DNA from: Bacteroidaceae bacterium
Lineage (GTDB): Bacteria > Bacteroidota > Bacteroidia > Bacteroidales > Bacteroidaceae
Reading direction: 5' to 3'
Length of the DNA: 11,244 nucleotides
Assembly: GCA_021443405.1 (NCBI GenBank)
Contig: JABUUA010000049.1
Coordinates: 1-11,244 of the forward strand
The notes under the pieces were generated by a model that searched no databases, was not told where the DNA came from, and saw only the letters and a program-made list of their open reading frames with translations. Positions 1 to 6,668 of this stretch are shown here, piece by piece; the stretch's first letter is position 1; the number at the start of each line of letters is the position of its first letter. A program made the translations under genes and the position numbers.

Positions 1-24
1 ATTGTGAGTTAAGTATCTTGTCAT
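1..24 (-). CDS. possible 5' end of a leftward gene, cut by the window edge
   Basis: An ATG on the minus strand (bases 22-24) opens a frame that stays open for the 8 codons available (MTRYLTHN) before the window ends. It lies 16 bases downstream of a perfect Bacteroidetes -7 element at 41-48, which is the only reason to take it seriously. Eight residues are far too few to identify a product, and the frame could equally be chance. No convincing -33 partner is visible for the promoter. Confidence 0.3.
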
Positions 25-40
25 ATATGTAATTTTGATG

Positions 41-48
41 CAAAGTTA
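41..48 (-). promoter_or_regulatory. candidate leftward -7 promoter element
   Basis: On the minus strand the bases read TAACTTTG, an exact match to the Bacteroidetes -7 consensus TAnnTTTG. No TTTG is seen about 19-21 bases upstream, so only half of the expected promoter is present. It would start transcription near base 35 and serve a gene leaving the left edge of the window. The rest of bases 49-134 shows nothing clear; a T-rich run at 51-64 is not part of an evident terminator. Confidence 0.4.
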
Positions 49-134
49 GTGTTTTTTTTGTTTTGGGTGAAGAGCCTGACTACGCTCGGGAAATCAAAAG
101 CGAAAACCTAATGACTGATTGGGGGTGATAGTGC

Positions 135-1637
135 TTACTCCATATCGTATTCCGTACCTGTTGCCGGACCGTAGGAGGTGAGGCCATACTGACGGAGCAG
201 TGATTGGCTAATCCCTAAATCGTCGTGGCGGGGAAGCCACTTGGGAGGACGGTATCCGCCGAGATCAGCTCGAAGGTAGGGAGCGGCAGCGCCGGGAGAA
301 ACGAGGCGGAAGTCGATGGTCTTGACAATGCTGCGGCGGTTGGGTATTTCCAGCACGCCATCCACTGCCGTAATTCCCCATGGGTTTCGCATCGACCAGA
401 GGTAGAGGTCGGGTTGGGCGGTGTACATCAGCGTGAACGCATGGCCCGTGATGCTGTTCAGCGTTCCGCAAAGCAGGTCGCCTTGGTTGAAACCTCCGAT
501 GCTAATCATCCCGTTCTGCATCGCCCAATCGACCACCTTCTGCATTTCAAGATTGAACAAAGTGCCCGGACTGAAGCTGAAACTGTCGCCACATCCCGTG
601 AAGGGAGGAGCAGCGTGTTCGGTGCCAATACCGCCGATGCCGTTACATTCATAGACGCTTTCCCACTTCATGAGCGCTTTCTCCAGGATGGTGGCCCACG
701 TGATGGCGTTGTTTTTGCCGGTTAATTGCACAACGTTGCCATTGTCGTCTAAGAGAATCTTGTTGTCCACCGCTACTTGAACAGGTTGTCCTTGCGGGTC
801 ATACATGTCTATGGTGTAGTTTGTTCCGTTGGCGTGGATAATGTTTTGGATGAAGTCGGGATAGAGATAAGCCATCGAGGCCAATACGGCGCACAGACAG
901 CAGTCGCCGATGGCGTGCTGATTGACGTCGGCAGGTTGGGGCGAATCGAAAGGATATAGGTTGACAGGTTTTGCGCCCCATTTCGTGAAATTGTCGGGCA
1001 GCCATGTGGGCTGGTTGGCGGCGTTGGCCAGCCATGCGCGGTCGCTGTCGGTGGTCACATGGCGGTTCTCGAAGTGCTTGCCCATGGGCGTTACGGTGGA
1101 ATTGCTCACGCCGCCCTTGAGTTTCAAGATTTTTTCTATGTCGTCGTATTCTGTCCGCGCGGGGAAGGTTTCCATCTCCGCGTTGTGAGCTGCCTCGGGC
1201 GATTTGTAAAAGTAATAGACAAACGACCCGTATTTCAGAACCAGCAGTTCGTCTTCTATGGCAACGATGGTGAATTTTGCAGTTCTTTCTTCCCCCGAAC
1301 TGTTGAAGTAGATGCCGCTGAACGACCGGTTGTCTTCGTCATAGACGAGTTGATAGTTCGTTTCGCCGGTCGTTTTTGTCCACGTGAGTGTCGTCCCTCT
1401 GAAATCGAGCACCTCTGTGCCATCGTAGTGCGTGGTGGTGTTGTTCAGCACACGATAGCCAAGATACCATCGCCCAAAGAGTTCGCCAGGCGCTCCGGCC
1501 GGGTAGAAATTGATTTCTTCCACGCCCGACACGTCGTAAGAGATGACGGAGTGGTCGCGTAGTGTGATGTCCATTCGCTGTGCCCAAAGGGAAGTACCGA
1601 GTAGAATAACCAGCATGCTTGCATAGATTTTTTTCAT
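135..1637 (-). CDS. secreted calpain-like (family C2) cysteine protease with lipocalin-like N-terminal region
   Basis: This 500-residue protein is a predicted exported cysteine endopeptidase related to calpains and to bacterial Tpr-type thiol proteases. The ATG at 1637 is chosen because it begins a clean signal peptide (MKKIYASMLVILLGTSLWAQ) with likely signal peptidase I cleavage after AQ; the frame extends 15 codons further upstream, but those residues are not signal-like. Residues about 51-147 form a beta-rich segment (GRWYLGY near the start, FVYYFYK at the end) resembling Bacteroidetes lipocalin-like domains. The calpain core follows at about 200-455: oxyanion Gln240 and catalytic Cys246 in QHAIGDCC, His399 in GHAFTLM, Asn418 in RNPWG. 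The spacing of Gln to Cys (6 residues) matches calpains. The Trp that normally follows the catalytic Cys is replaced by Cys247. The last 45 residues are Pro- and Gly-rich and do not look like a standard type IX secretion tail. It diverges from the esterase gene at 1754. Family call is confident; substrate is unknown. Confidence 0.85.
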   Translation of the reverse strand: MKKIYASMLVILLGTSLWAQRMDITLRDHSVISYDVSGVEEINFYPAGAPGELFGRWYLGYRVLNNTTTHYDGTEVLDFRGTTLTWTKTTGETNYQLVYDEDNRSFSGIYFNSSGEERTAKFTIVAIEDELLVLKYGSFVYYFYKSPEAAHNAEMETFPARTEYDDIEKILKLKGGVSNSTVTPMGKHFENRHVTTDSDRAWLANAANQPTWLPDNFTKWGAKPVNLYPFDSPQPADVNQHAIGDCCLCAVLASMAYLYPDFIQNIIHANGTNYTIDMYDPQGQPVQVAVDNKILLDDNGNVVQLTGKNNAITWATILEKALMKWESVYECNGIGGIGTEHAAPPFTGCGDSFSFSPGTLFNLEMQKVVDWAMQNGMISIGGFNQGDLLCGTLNSITGHAFTLMYTAQPDLYLWSMRNPWGITAVDGVLEIPNRRSIVKTIDFRLVSPGAAAPYLRADLGGYRPPKWLPRHDDLGISQSLLRQYGLTSYGPATGTEYDME

Positions 1638-1679
1638 GGGGTTTTCGTGGTGATTAGGTTGTTTTCGGTAACAAATATG

Positions 1680-1687
1680 CAAAATTA
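1680..1687 (-). promoter_or_regulatory. candidate -7 element for the calpain-like protease gene
   Basis: The minus strand reads TAATTTTG, an exact TAnnTTTG match. Transcription would begin near 1673-1675, leaving a 5' leader of about 36-38 bases before the ATG at 1637. The best -33 candidate is a GTTG at 1712-1715, about 24 bases away, which is longer than usual spacing. A second near match (CATATTTG, 1672-1679) overlaps it and cannot be excluded. Confidence 0.45.
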
Positions 1688-1723
1688 TTCTTGGATGACC
1701 ATATGTTTATACAACTTTTTTTG

Positions 1724-1731
1724 TACATTTG
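1724..1731 (+). promoter_or_regulatory. candidate -7 element for the DUF3237-esterase gene
   Basis: The plus strand reads TACATTTG, an exact TAnnTTTG match. It is 22 bases upstream of the ATG at 1754, so the leader would be short, about 15-20 bases. No clean TTTG is present about 20 bases upstream; only the partial TGTTT around 1704-1708 sits at the right distance. It faces the opposite-strand element at 1680-1687. Confidence 0.5.
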
Positions 1732-1753
1732 CATTGTAAACTTTACAATATCA

Positions 1754-3163
1754 ATGAAGAGACTGATTGTTTTTGCCACGATGTTCGTGAGCTTGTTGTC
1801 GGTGGCTTGTGCTCAAGAGAGTGAGCCGGAGTTGGAATTTGTGCTGCAACTCAACGTAACGTTGGGTGAGAGCTATGGGGTGGGGCAGACGCCTCACGGC
1901 ATCCGGCATATTATCCCCATCACGGGCGGAACGTTCGAAGGGCCGAATATCAAGGGCGAAATTTTGGCCGGTGGGGCGGACTATCAGCTCATCAACACGC
2001 AGCTCAACCGGACAGAGCTGGAGGCCATCTATTGCATTCGCACCCACGACGGCGTGAACATTCATGTTCGCAACACCGGAATCATCGCTCCCCAGACGAG
2101 CGGCGCTTACTTCTACACGTCGCCCAAGTTCGAAGCGCCCGTAGGCAGTGCGTATGAGTGGCTGAACAATGGCATTTACGTTTGTCGTCCGTCGGGTGGC
2201 ATGCAGAACGGCATCTGCTTGAAAGTTTGGAAGATTCGCGATGCTTATGATTTTCGAAACATCGTCGCGCCCATCCCCGGCATTCCTGATGCAATTCGCC
2301 AACCAGCACAGAAACAAGGTCGGATAGAGACGGTGTGGTATGACACGGAGCGCAACGGGAAAAAATTGCACAAGCATGCTCGTGTTTATGTTCCCTACGG
2401 CTATAACAAGCGGGACAAGAAGAAGCGTTACAACGTGATTTACCTCATGCATGGAGGCGGCGACAATAGTCTCTCGTTCCTCACTCCTCCGCAGAATTGG
2501 CTCCCTTTGTCGCAAGTTCTCGACCACCTGATTGCGGAGGGACAGATGGAGCCCGTGCTCGTGGTGACGCCCACTTTCTATGACGACGACGAAAACATCG
2601 GGGTCAATCGAATGGAACACGCCATCGACCTCACGCGACACTTCCACTGGGAGTTGGAACACTCTCTCATTCCTGTTGTGGAGCGGCAATACAACACGTA
2701 TTTGCAAAAGACCGACAGCGCCAGCATTGCCGCCACGCGTGGCCATCGGGCGTTTGGCGGCTTCTCGATGGGCGCGCTCACTACTTGGTTCCAACTGGCC
2801 TATGGCAATGACGTGGTCCGTAACTTCCTTCCCCTGAGCGGTGATTGCTGGGTCTATAATGAGAAGAATGAGAAACAACCGGCCGATGTAGCCGCCGCTT
2901 GGCTGGTGAAGCAGTTGGAGGCGTCACCTGTGGGCAAGGATTTCCAGATTTACGGTTATTCGGGCACTGATGATATAGCCGGCACGCCTCAGACTCAACT
3001 GGTGGAGGCGCTTTCCAAGCATCCCGAGATGTTCCATTACGGGCAACCCGATGAAAATCTGCGTTTCTCACTGCGCCAAGGAGGCCAGCATTTCTACGGC
3101 CATATTAACGAATATCTCTACCACGCACTGCCTTTGATTTGGCCAAAGGCGACTGCTGAGTAA
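1754..3163 (+). CDS. exported DUF3237-esterase fusion (CE1/esterase D-like alpha/beta hydrolase)
   Basis: This 469-residue protein is predicted to be a secreted or lipid-anchored carboxylic-ester hydrolase. The ATG at 1754 starts a signal peptide (MKRLIVFATMFVSLLSVAC); an upstream TTG at 1691 in the same frame is rejected because it overlaps the promoter. Cys19 may be lipidated (SVAC is an imperfect lipobox) and is followed by acidic AQESEPE, reminiscent of Bacteroidetes surface-export signals. Residues about 27-163 match DUF3237, with HIIPITGGTFEGP, GEILAGGADYQL and a Y-F-Y-T-S-P-K-F-E segment. Residues about 190-465 form the hydrolase: VIYLMHGGGDN near 228-238 (oxyanion region), nucleophile Ser338 in GGFSMG, probable acid Asp407 in YSGTDD, and probable catalytic His446 in GGQHFYG. 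This is the arrangement seen in feruloyl and acetyl-xylan type CE1 esterases. Substrate cannot be read; plant polysaccharide esters are plausible. The stop lies 15 bases from the convergent AraC gene. Confidence 0.85.
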   Translation: MKRLIVFATMFVSLLSVACAQESEPELEFVLQLNVTLGESYGVGQTPHGIRHIIPITGGTFEGPNIKGEILAGGADYQLINTQLNRTELEAIYCIRTHDGVNIHVRNTGIIAPQTSGAYFYTSPKFEAPVGSAYEWLNNGIYVCRPSGGMQNGICLKVWKIRDAYDFRNIVAPIPGIPDAIRQPAQKQGRIETVWYDTERNGKKLHKHARVYVPYGYNKRDKKKRYNVIYLMHGGGDNSLSFLTPPQNWLPLSQVLDHLIAEGQMEPVLVVTPTFYDDDENIGVNRMEHAIDLTRHFHWELEHSLIPVVERQYNTYLQKTDSASIAATRGHRAFGGFSMGALTTWFQLAYGNDVVRNFLPLSGDCWVYNEKNEKQPADVAAAWLVKQLEASPVGKDFQIYGYSGTDDIAGTPQTQLVEALSKHPEMFHYGQPDENLRFSLRQGGQHFYGHINEYLYHALPLIWPKATAE

Positions 3164-3178
3164 TTCGCCACGCCGATT

Positions 3179-4096
3179 TCATTCCCCGGCTATGAATTGC
3201 TGGGGAGTGAGTTGCGTGTGCGCCTTGAAGAATTTGGAGAAGAAACTGTGGTTGGGGAAGTTGAGCTGATAACTCACTTGCTGAACTGTGATGCCAGGCT
3301 GGCGCAGTAGCATCTTGGCCTCTAGAATCACTTGGTCGCAGATAATGTCGTAAGCCCGTCTGCCAGAGGCTTGTGTGACCGAGGCCCCCAGATATTTTGG
3401 CGTGATGAACTGACGGTCGGCGTAGAACGTCAGGTTGCGTTCCGTGCGGAAAAACTGTAACACATCGCGAATGAATTGCGCATAAATTTCGTTGCGACGC
3501 GGCGAACGCTCTTTCCCCTTTCGCACTTCGGGCGAACTGCAAAGACGGAGCTGGCACGACAGTATTCGGGCACAAGCGCTTACGGCTTCCCTCCGTTCCT
3601 CGCCCACGGGCATGGTCGCGCAACTGCGGACGAGTTCTATCCACTGGGCAAAGAAGTCGAGTTGCTCAGGAGTGATGCAGAGGCGAACGGGGCGGACGAA
3701 ATCGACCGAATCGATGAACGAGGTTTGAATCAACCGCATGTCCGACGCAATATCTTTGGTGCCGGCAATGAGGCAGGCCTGCGTGGAACGGGCCACTTGC
3801 AGCGATTCGATGGTGGTTCCGGGCAGCAAGATGAGTGCTTCGCCCGCCTGAACAATATGTTCCTGCAAGTTGCAACGAACGGTGAGCCGACCGCTGCGGC
3901 AGATGAAAATAAGACCCATCATCAGTCGCATCGGTTTTTGCAGGTACTGACTGAAGGGCTTGTCGTCGTCGATGACGTTTTCCTTTCCGGTCAGTGTGCC
4001 GTAAACCGCCAGTCCACCTTCGTAGAGCACGCCGTCGCTTCGTTCGGGCAGCATGAAGAAGTGGAGCGGATTGATGGGGTTGTTGGTTGAATTCAT
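3179..4096 (-). CDS. AraC-family transcriptional regulator
   Basis: This is a 305-residue DNA-binding regulator. The C-terminal 100 residues (about 205-305) carry the two helix-turn-helix units of AraC proteins. The first is around residues 222-245 (FYADRQFITPKYL). The second is around 268-290 (ITVQQVSYQLNFPNHSFFSKFF), with the conserved closing LTPQQF. Residues about 25-130 look like the cupin-type sensor half (AGEALILLPG). The ATG at 4096 is preferred over the frame's first ATG at 4132, because a strong promoter at 4102-4133 sits inside that extension. An internal ATG at 4054 is the alternative if a normal leader is required. It converges on the esterase gene with 15 bases between stops and lies 78 bases downstream of manA, but with its own promoter. 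The ligand and regulated genes are not evident; the nearby secreted enzymes are possible targets only by proximity. Confidence 0.88.
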   Translation of the reverse strand: MNSTNNPINPLHFFMLPERSDGVLYEGGLAVYGTLTGKENVIDDDKPFSQYLQKPMRLMMGLIFICRSGRLTVRCNLQEHIVQAGEALILLPGTTIESLQVARSTQACLIAGTKDIASDMRLIQTSFIDSVDFVRPVRLCITPEQLDFFAQWIELVRSCATMPVGEERREAVSACARILSCQLRLCSSPEVRKGKERSPRRNEIYAQFIRDVLQFFRTERNLTFYADRQFITPKYLGASVTQASGRRAYDIICDQVILEAKMLLRQPGITVQQVSYQLNFPNHSFFSKFFKAHTQLTPQQFIAGE

Positions 4097-4101
4097 GATG
4101 A

Positions 4102-4133
4102 CAAAGTTACGATTTAGCGGGTGATTCTCCAAA
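4102..4133 (-). promoter_or_regulatory. promoter of the AraC-family gene
   Basis: On the minus strand a TTTG (4130-4133) is followed after 20 bases by TAACTTTG (4102-4109), matching both parts of the Bacteroidetes housekeeping promoter (TTTG, then TAnnTTTG). Transcription should begin near 4095-4098, essentially on the ATG at 4096. This is one of the two best promoters in the window and supports separate expression of the regulator from the upstream operon. Confidence 0.72.
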
Positions 4134-4174
4134 TAAATAATGGGAAATCCGAGCGTGATTACCTTCGAAACTCT

Positions 4175-5155
4175 TCAGACAAAGGCCGTCACGAGCGTGG
4201 CGTTGCCCGTGAGATGCATGACGTTATCGCACGCAGGAACCAGCAACGTTTCGCCTTGATGGAACGGAACGCCGTTGACGCAACCCTCGCCGTCCATGCA
4301 CATCACCACGATGAACGAGTCGCAACGATAGTTGATTTCCGCCTGTTCCTCATATTTCACGCGCAGTACACGGAAGTAGGCACAAGTGACCAGTTCGGCG
4401 ACGGGCGCATCGTTGTCGTAGTAACTCTTATAAGTGGGATGCACGGTATAGTCGATGACGTCCTTCGCTTCCTCGATGTGCAGTTGACGCGGCTGGCCGT
4501 TACTGTCGAGACGACCGAAGTCGAACAGGCGATATGTAATATCGCTCGTCTGCTGAATCTCGGCCACCAGCGTGCCGGCTCCGATGGCATGGATGCGGCC
4601 CGCGGGCAGAAAGAAAATGTCGCCCGGGATGGCGTCGTGGCAAGCGACCACGTCTTCGAAGGGATTTTTCCCGGTGACTTTGGCCTCATGCGCCCGTCGA
4701 CTGCATTCGTCGGCGTCGATTTTGCGCGCCATTCCGCTATAGATAGTAGCCCCTTCCTCGCTGTCAATGACATACCACATCTCCGTCTTACCCATGCAGC
4801 CGTGGCGCTCCATGGCCTGCTGGTCGTTGGGATGGACCTGAAGACTCAGATTGTCGTGGGCGTCGATGAACTTGACGAGCAGGGGGAATTGCGAACCGTG
4901 ACGGGCATAGACATGCTGGCCGATGAGGAGGCCGCGGTGTCGTTCGATGAGTTGGGACAGGGTGAGTCCGACGTCTGAACCGTCGGCCAGACCGCCGTCG
5001 CTCACGACACTCTCGGAACCCGGCACGGCGCTGATTTCCCAGCTCTCGCCCACATGGTGCTGATCGGTGGCAAGACCTTTGAACGACGCAATGCGATCTC
5101 CTCCCCAAATGGTGGTTTTGAGTTGCGGAGCAAAGTGATAGGGCGCAATAGACAT
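4175..5155 (-). CDS. manA: mannose-6-phosphate isomerase, class I
   Basis: This cytoplasmic zinc enzyme interconverts mannose 6-phosphate and fructose 6-phosphate, supplying mannose for glycan and GDP-sugar synthesis or feeding mannose into glycolysis. The protein has 326 residues from the ATG at 5155, close to the usual length of short bacterial class I enzymes. The N-terminus PQLKTTIWGG is typical. The zinc ligands are visible as Gln106 and His108 in SLQVHPND, Glu125 in KTEMWYV and His189 in AGRIHAIGAGTL. Arg209 in SDITYRLFDFGR is the expected substrate-binding arginine. In-frame starts at 5179 and 5188 would overlap aroE; 5155 is chosen because it leaves an 11-base gap and gives a family-like N-terminus, but 5179 is not excluded. 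It is the last gene of the phoH-purC-menG-aroE-manA operon. No clear terminator follows its stop. Confidence 0.92.
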   Translation of the reverse strand: MSIAPYHFAPQLKTTIWGGDRIASFKGLATDQHHVGESWEISAVPGSESVVSDGGLADGSDVGLTLSQLIERHRGLLIGQHVYARHGSQFPLLVKFIDAHDNLSLQVHPNDQQAMERHGCMGKTEMWYVIDSEEGATIYSGMARKIDADECSRRAHEAKVTGKNPFEDVVACHDAIPGDIFFLPAGRIHAIGAGTLVAEIQQTSDITYRLFDFGRLDSNGQPRQLHIEEAKDVIDYTVHPTYKSYYDNDAPVAELVTCAYFRVLRVKYEEQAEINYRCDSFIVVMCMDGEGCVNGVPFHQGETLLVPACDNVMHLTGNATLVTAFV

Positions 5156-5166
5156 TGGCGTGACGG

Positions 5167-5934
5167 TTAAAGATTCCATAGTTCCCAACTGGCCTGTGCC
5201 TGCAAGTGGAGCATCTCCAGTCCGTTCTTCACGACGGCGCCCTGGGCTTGTCCGCGTTGCATGAACAACGTCACCTCAGGATTGTAAACCAAGTCGTAGA
5301 GCAGATGCTTCGTGGTGAGCGACTCGTAGGGCAAGGGCGGACATTCGTTGTAGTGCGGATGCATGCCCACGGGACTGCAGTTGACGATGACCGTGAACTC
5401 GCGCAACACCTCCGGCGTGACGTCCTCGTAACAGAAATGTCCTTGGCGCGGTGTGCGACTCACATAACGCCACTCCAGTCCGAGTTGCTCCAGTCCGAGG
5501 CAGATGGCCTTGGATGCTCCACCTGTTCCCAGTACGAGTGCCTTGTGGTGGTGGGGCTGCAACAGCGGCCGGAGACTTTTTTTGAAGCCGATGATGTCGG
5601 AATTGTAACCCGTGAGACGCCCTTCCCGAATGCGAATCACATTCACGGCGCCAATGCGCTGGGCTTCGGGGCTCAGTTCGTGAAGCAACGGGAGGATGGC
5701 TTGTTTATGGGGAATGGTGCAGTTGAGTCCGCGTAGGTTAGGGTGTACTCTCACAATGTCGAGTAACTGGCGGGCGTCCGGAATTTCGAAGTTAAGGTAG
5801 GCGGCGTCGATGCCTTCAGACTGAAATTTGTCGGTGAAGAACTGTCGACTGAAGCTATGTCCCAGCGGAAAACCGATGAGACCATACAATATCTTGGCGC
5901 TTGGGGCGGTATGTATGTTGGTGGACTCGCTCAT
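5167..5934 (-). CDS. aroE: shikimate dehydrogenase
   Basis: AroE reduces 3-dehydroshikimate to shikimate with NADPH, a step towards chorismate, aromatic amino acids and menaquinone. The protein has 255 residues. The shikimate-binding pair of serines is in GHSFS (27 and 29). The catalytic Lys77 is in NCTIPHK, Asn98 in GAVNVI and Asp113 in GYNSDIIGF. The nucleotide-binding loop is GTGGAS at 136-141, and SRT at 159-161 stands where NADP-specific enzymes have NRT. The start at 5934 is fixed by context: its ATG overlaps the menG stop as ATGA, which suggests translational coupling. The same frame is open for 67 further codons upstream, but that stretch is menG read in another frame and shows no AroE features. 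The stop lies 11 bases before manA. Confidence 0.94.
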   Translation of the reverse strand: MSESTNIHTAPSAKILYGLIGFPLGHSFSRQFFTDKFQSEGIDAAYLNFEIPDARQLLDIVRVHPNLRGLNCTIPHKQAILPLLHELSPEAQRIGAVNVIRIREGRLTGYNSDIIGFKKSLRPLLQPHHHKALVLGTGGASKAICLGLEQLGLEWRYVSRTPRQGHFCYEDVTPEVLREFTVIVNCSPVGMHPHYNECPPLPYESLTTKHLLYDLVYNPEVTLFMQRGQAQGAVVKNGLEMLHLQAQASWELWNL

Positions 5935-6668
5935 TTTTGTGCAAGATACATGGTGCAGATACCAAATGTAAAGCGTTTCCAATAAATATCGGCAAAGCCC
6001 GCCTTCCGCAATATCTGCTCCATCACTTCGCCTTGCGGAAAGGCTTTCATGGTGGCGGGCAGATAAGTGTAGGCCTTGTCGTCGCCACTGATAAGACGGC
6101 CGATAACGGGCATCACGACGTGGGAATAGAGCCAAAACAACTGACGCATGGGGAAGCGGGGCGGTGTGGCAAGCTCGACGATAAGTAAACGTCCGCCCTT
6201 TCGGAGAACGCGGTGCATTTCGAGCAGTCCGGCATCGAGATTCTGAAAGTTGCGGACTCCGTAGGCCACCGTCACAGCGTCGAATGATTCGTCGGCGAAC
6301 GATAGTTGCATGCAGTCCTCATGTTGAAAGCGAATCACGTCGGCGAGGCCTCGTTCATCCACTTTATTGCGCGCCACCTCCATCATTCCTTCGCTGATGT
6401 CGGCACCCACTATTTCCGCGGGGCGGATGCGCTCGGCAGCAAGAATGGCGAAGTCGCCTGTGCCGGTGGCAATGTCGAGGATGCGCTGGGGATGATAGGT
6501 CCCCAGACGGTCGATGGCTTTACGGCGCCATCCTTTGTCGATGCCCCAGGCAAGGGTGTGGTTGAGCAGGTCGTAGGAGTGAGCTATCTGGTTGAACATT
6601 TGTTCCACCTGCTCACCCTTACGACCGTTGTCGCTGTATGGTTTGATTATTTCCTGCTCGTAAGCCAT
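5931..6668 (-). CDS. menG: demethylmenaquinone methyltransferase
   Basis: This enzyme performs the last step of menaquinone synthesis, C-methylation of demethylmenaquinone with S-adenosylmethionine; it is also named ubiE. The 245-residue length is normal. The N-terminus has EQVEQMFNQIAHSYDLLNH, and the region 36-49 (NHTLAWGIDKGWRR) is a family signature. The SAM-binding motif I is ILDIATGTGDFAIL (63-76), followed by the acidic GADIS (88-92) and by VAYGVRNFQN (134-143), also characteristic. LRKGGRLLIVE (155-165) is the post-motif strand. The ATG at 6668 lies 22 bases inside the end of purC; the family-like N-terminus supports this start despite the overlap. The gene makes an ATGA overlap with aroE. 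An organism using menaquinone rather than ubiquinone fits the Bacteroidales, so menG is preferred to ubiE. Confidence 0.94.
   Translation of the reverse strand: MAYEQEIIKPYSDNGRKGEQVEQMFNQIAHSYDLLNHTLAWGIDKGWRRKAIDRLGTYHPQRILDIATGTGDFAILAAERIRPAEIVGADISEGMMEVARNKVDERGLADVIRFQHEDCMQLSFADESFDAVTVAYGVRNFQNLDAGLLEMHRVLRKGGRLLIVELATPPRFPMRQLFWLYSHVVMPVIGRLISGDDKAYTYLPATMKAFPQGEVMEQILRKAGFADIYWKRFTFGICTMYLAQK

Noticed and set aside
72..87. GAGC...GCTC inverted repeat downstream of the protease gene
   Set aside because: The stem is only 4 pairs with an 8-base loop and no T-run follows in the direction of transcription.
1751..2878. 375-codon open frame on the minus strand
   Set aside because: It is antisense to the DUF3237-esterase gene, whose signal peptide and catalytic motifs are clear. 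The antisense product has no recognisable motif and arises from the GC-rich codon pattern.
3184..3205. Hairpin (CCCCGGC, 8-base loop, GCTGGGG) near the convergent esterase and AraC gene ends
   Set aside because: It has a 7-pair stem with one G-T wobble, but no T-run follows on either strand and it lies within the AraC coding end. I do not call it a terminator.
4097..4174. Possible terminator or leader RNA between manA and the AraC gene
   Set aside because: Apart from the AraC promoter I see no stable stem followed by T residues and no conserved leader motif.
4121..4978. 285-codon open frame on the plus strand
   Set aside because: It is antisense to manA, whose zinc ligands and family signatures are intact. 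No motif supports the antisense product.
5935..6135. 67-codon upstream extension of the aroE frame
   Set aside because: The extra residues come from reading menG in another frame, are Arg/His-rich and do not resemble AroE. The ATGA overlap at 5931-5934 gives a natural start.
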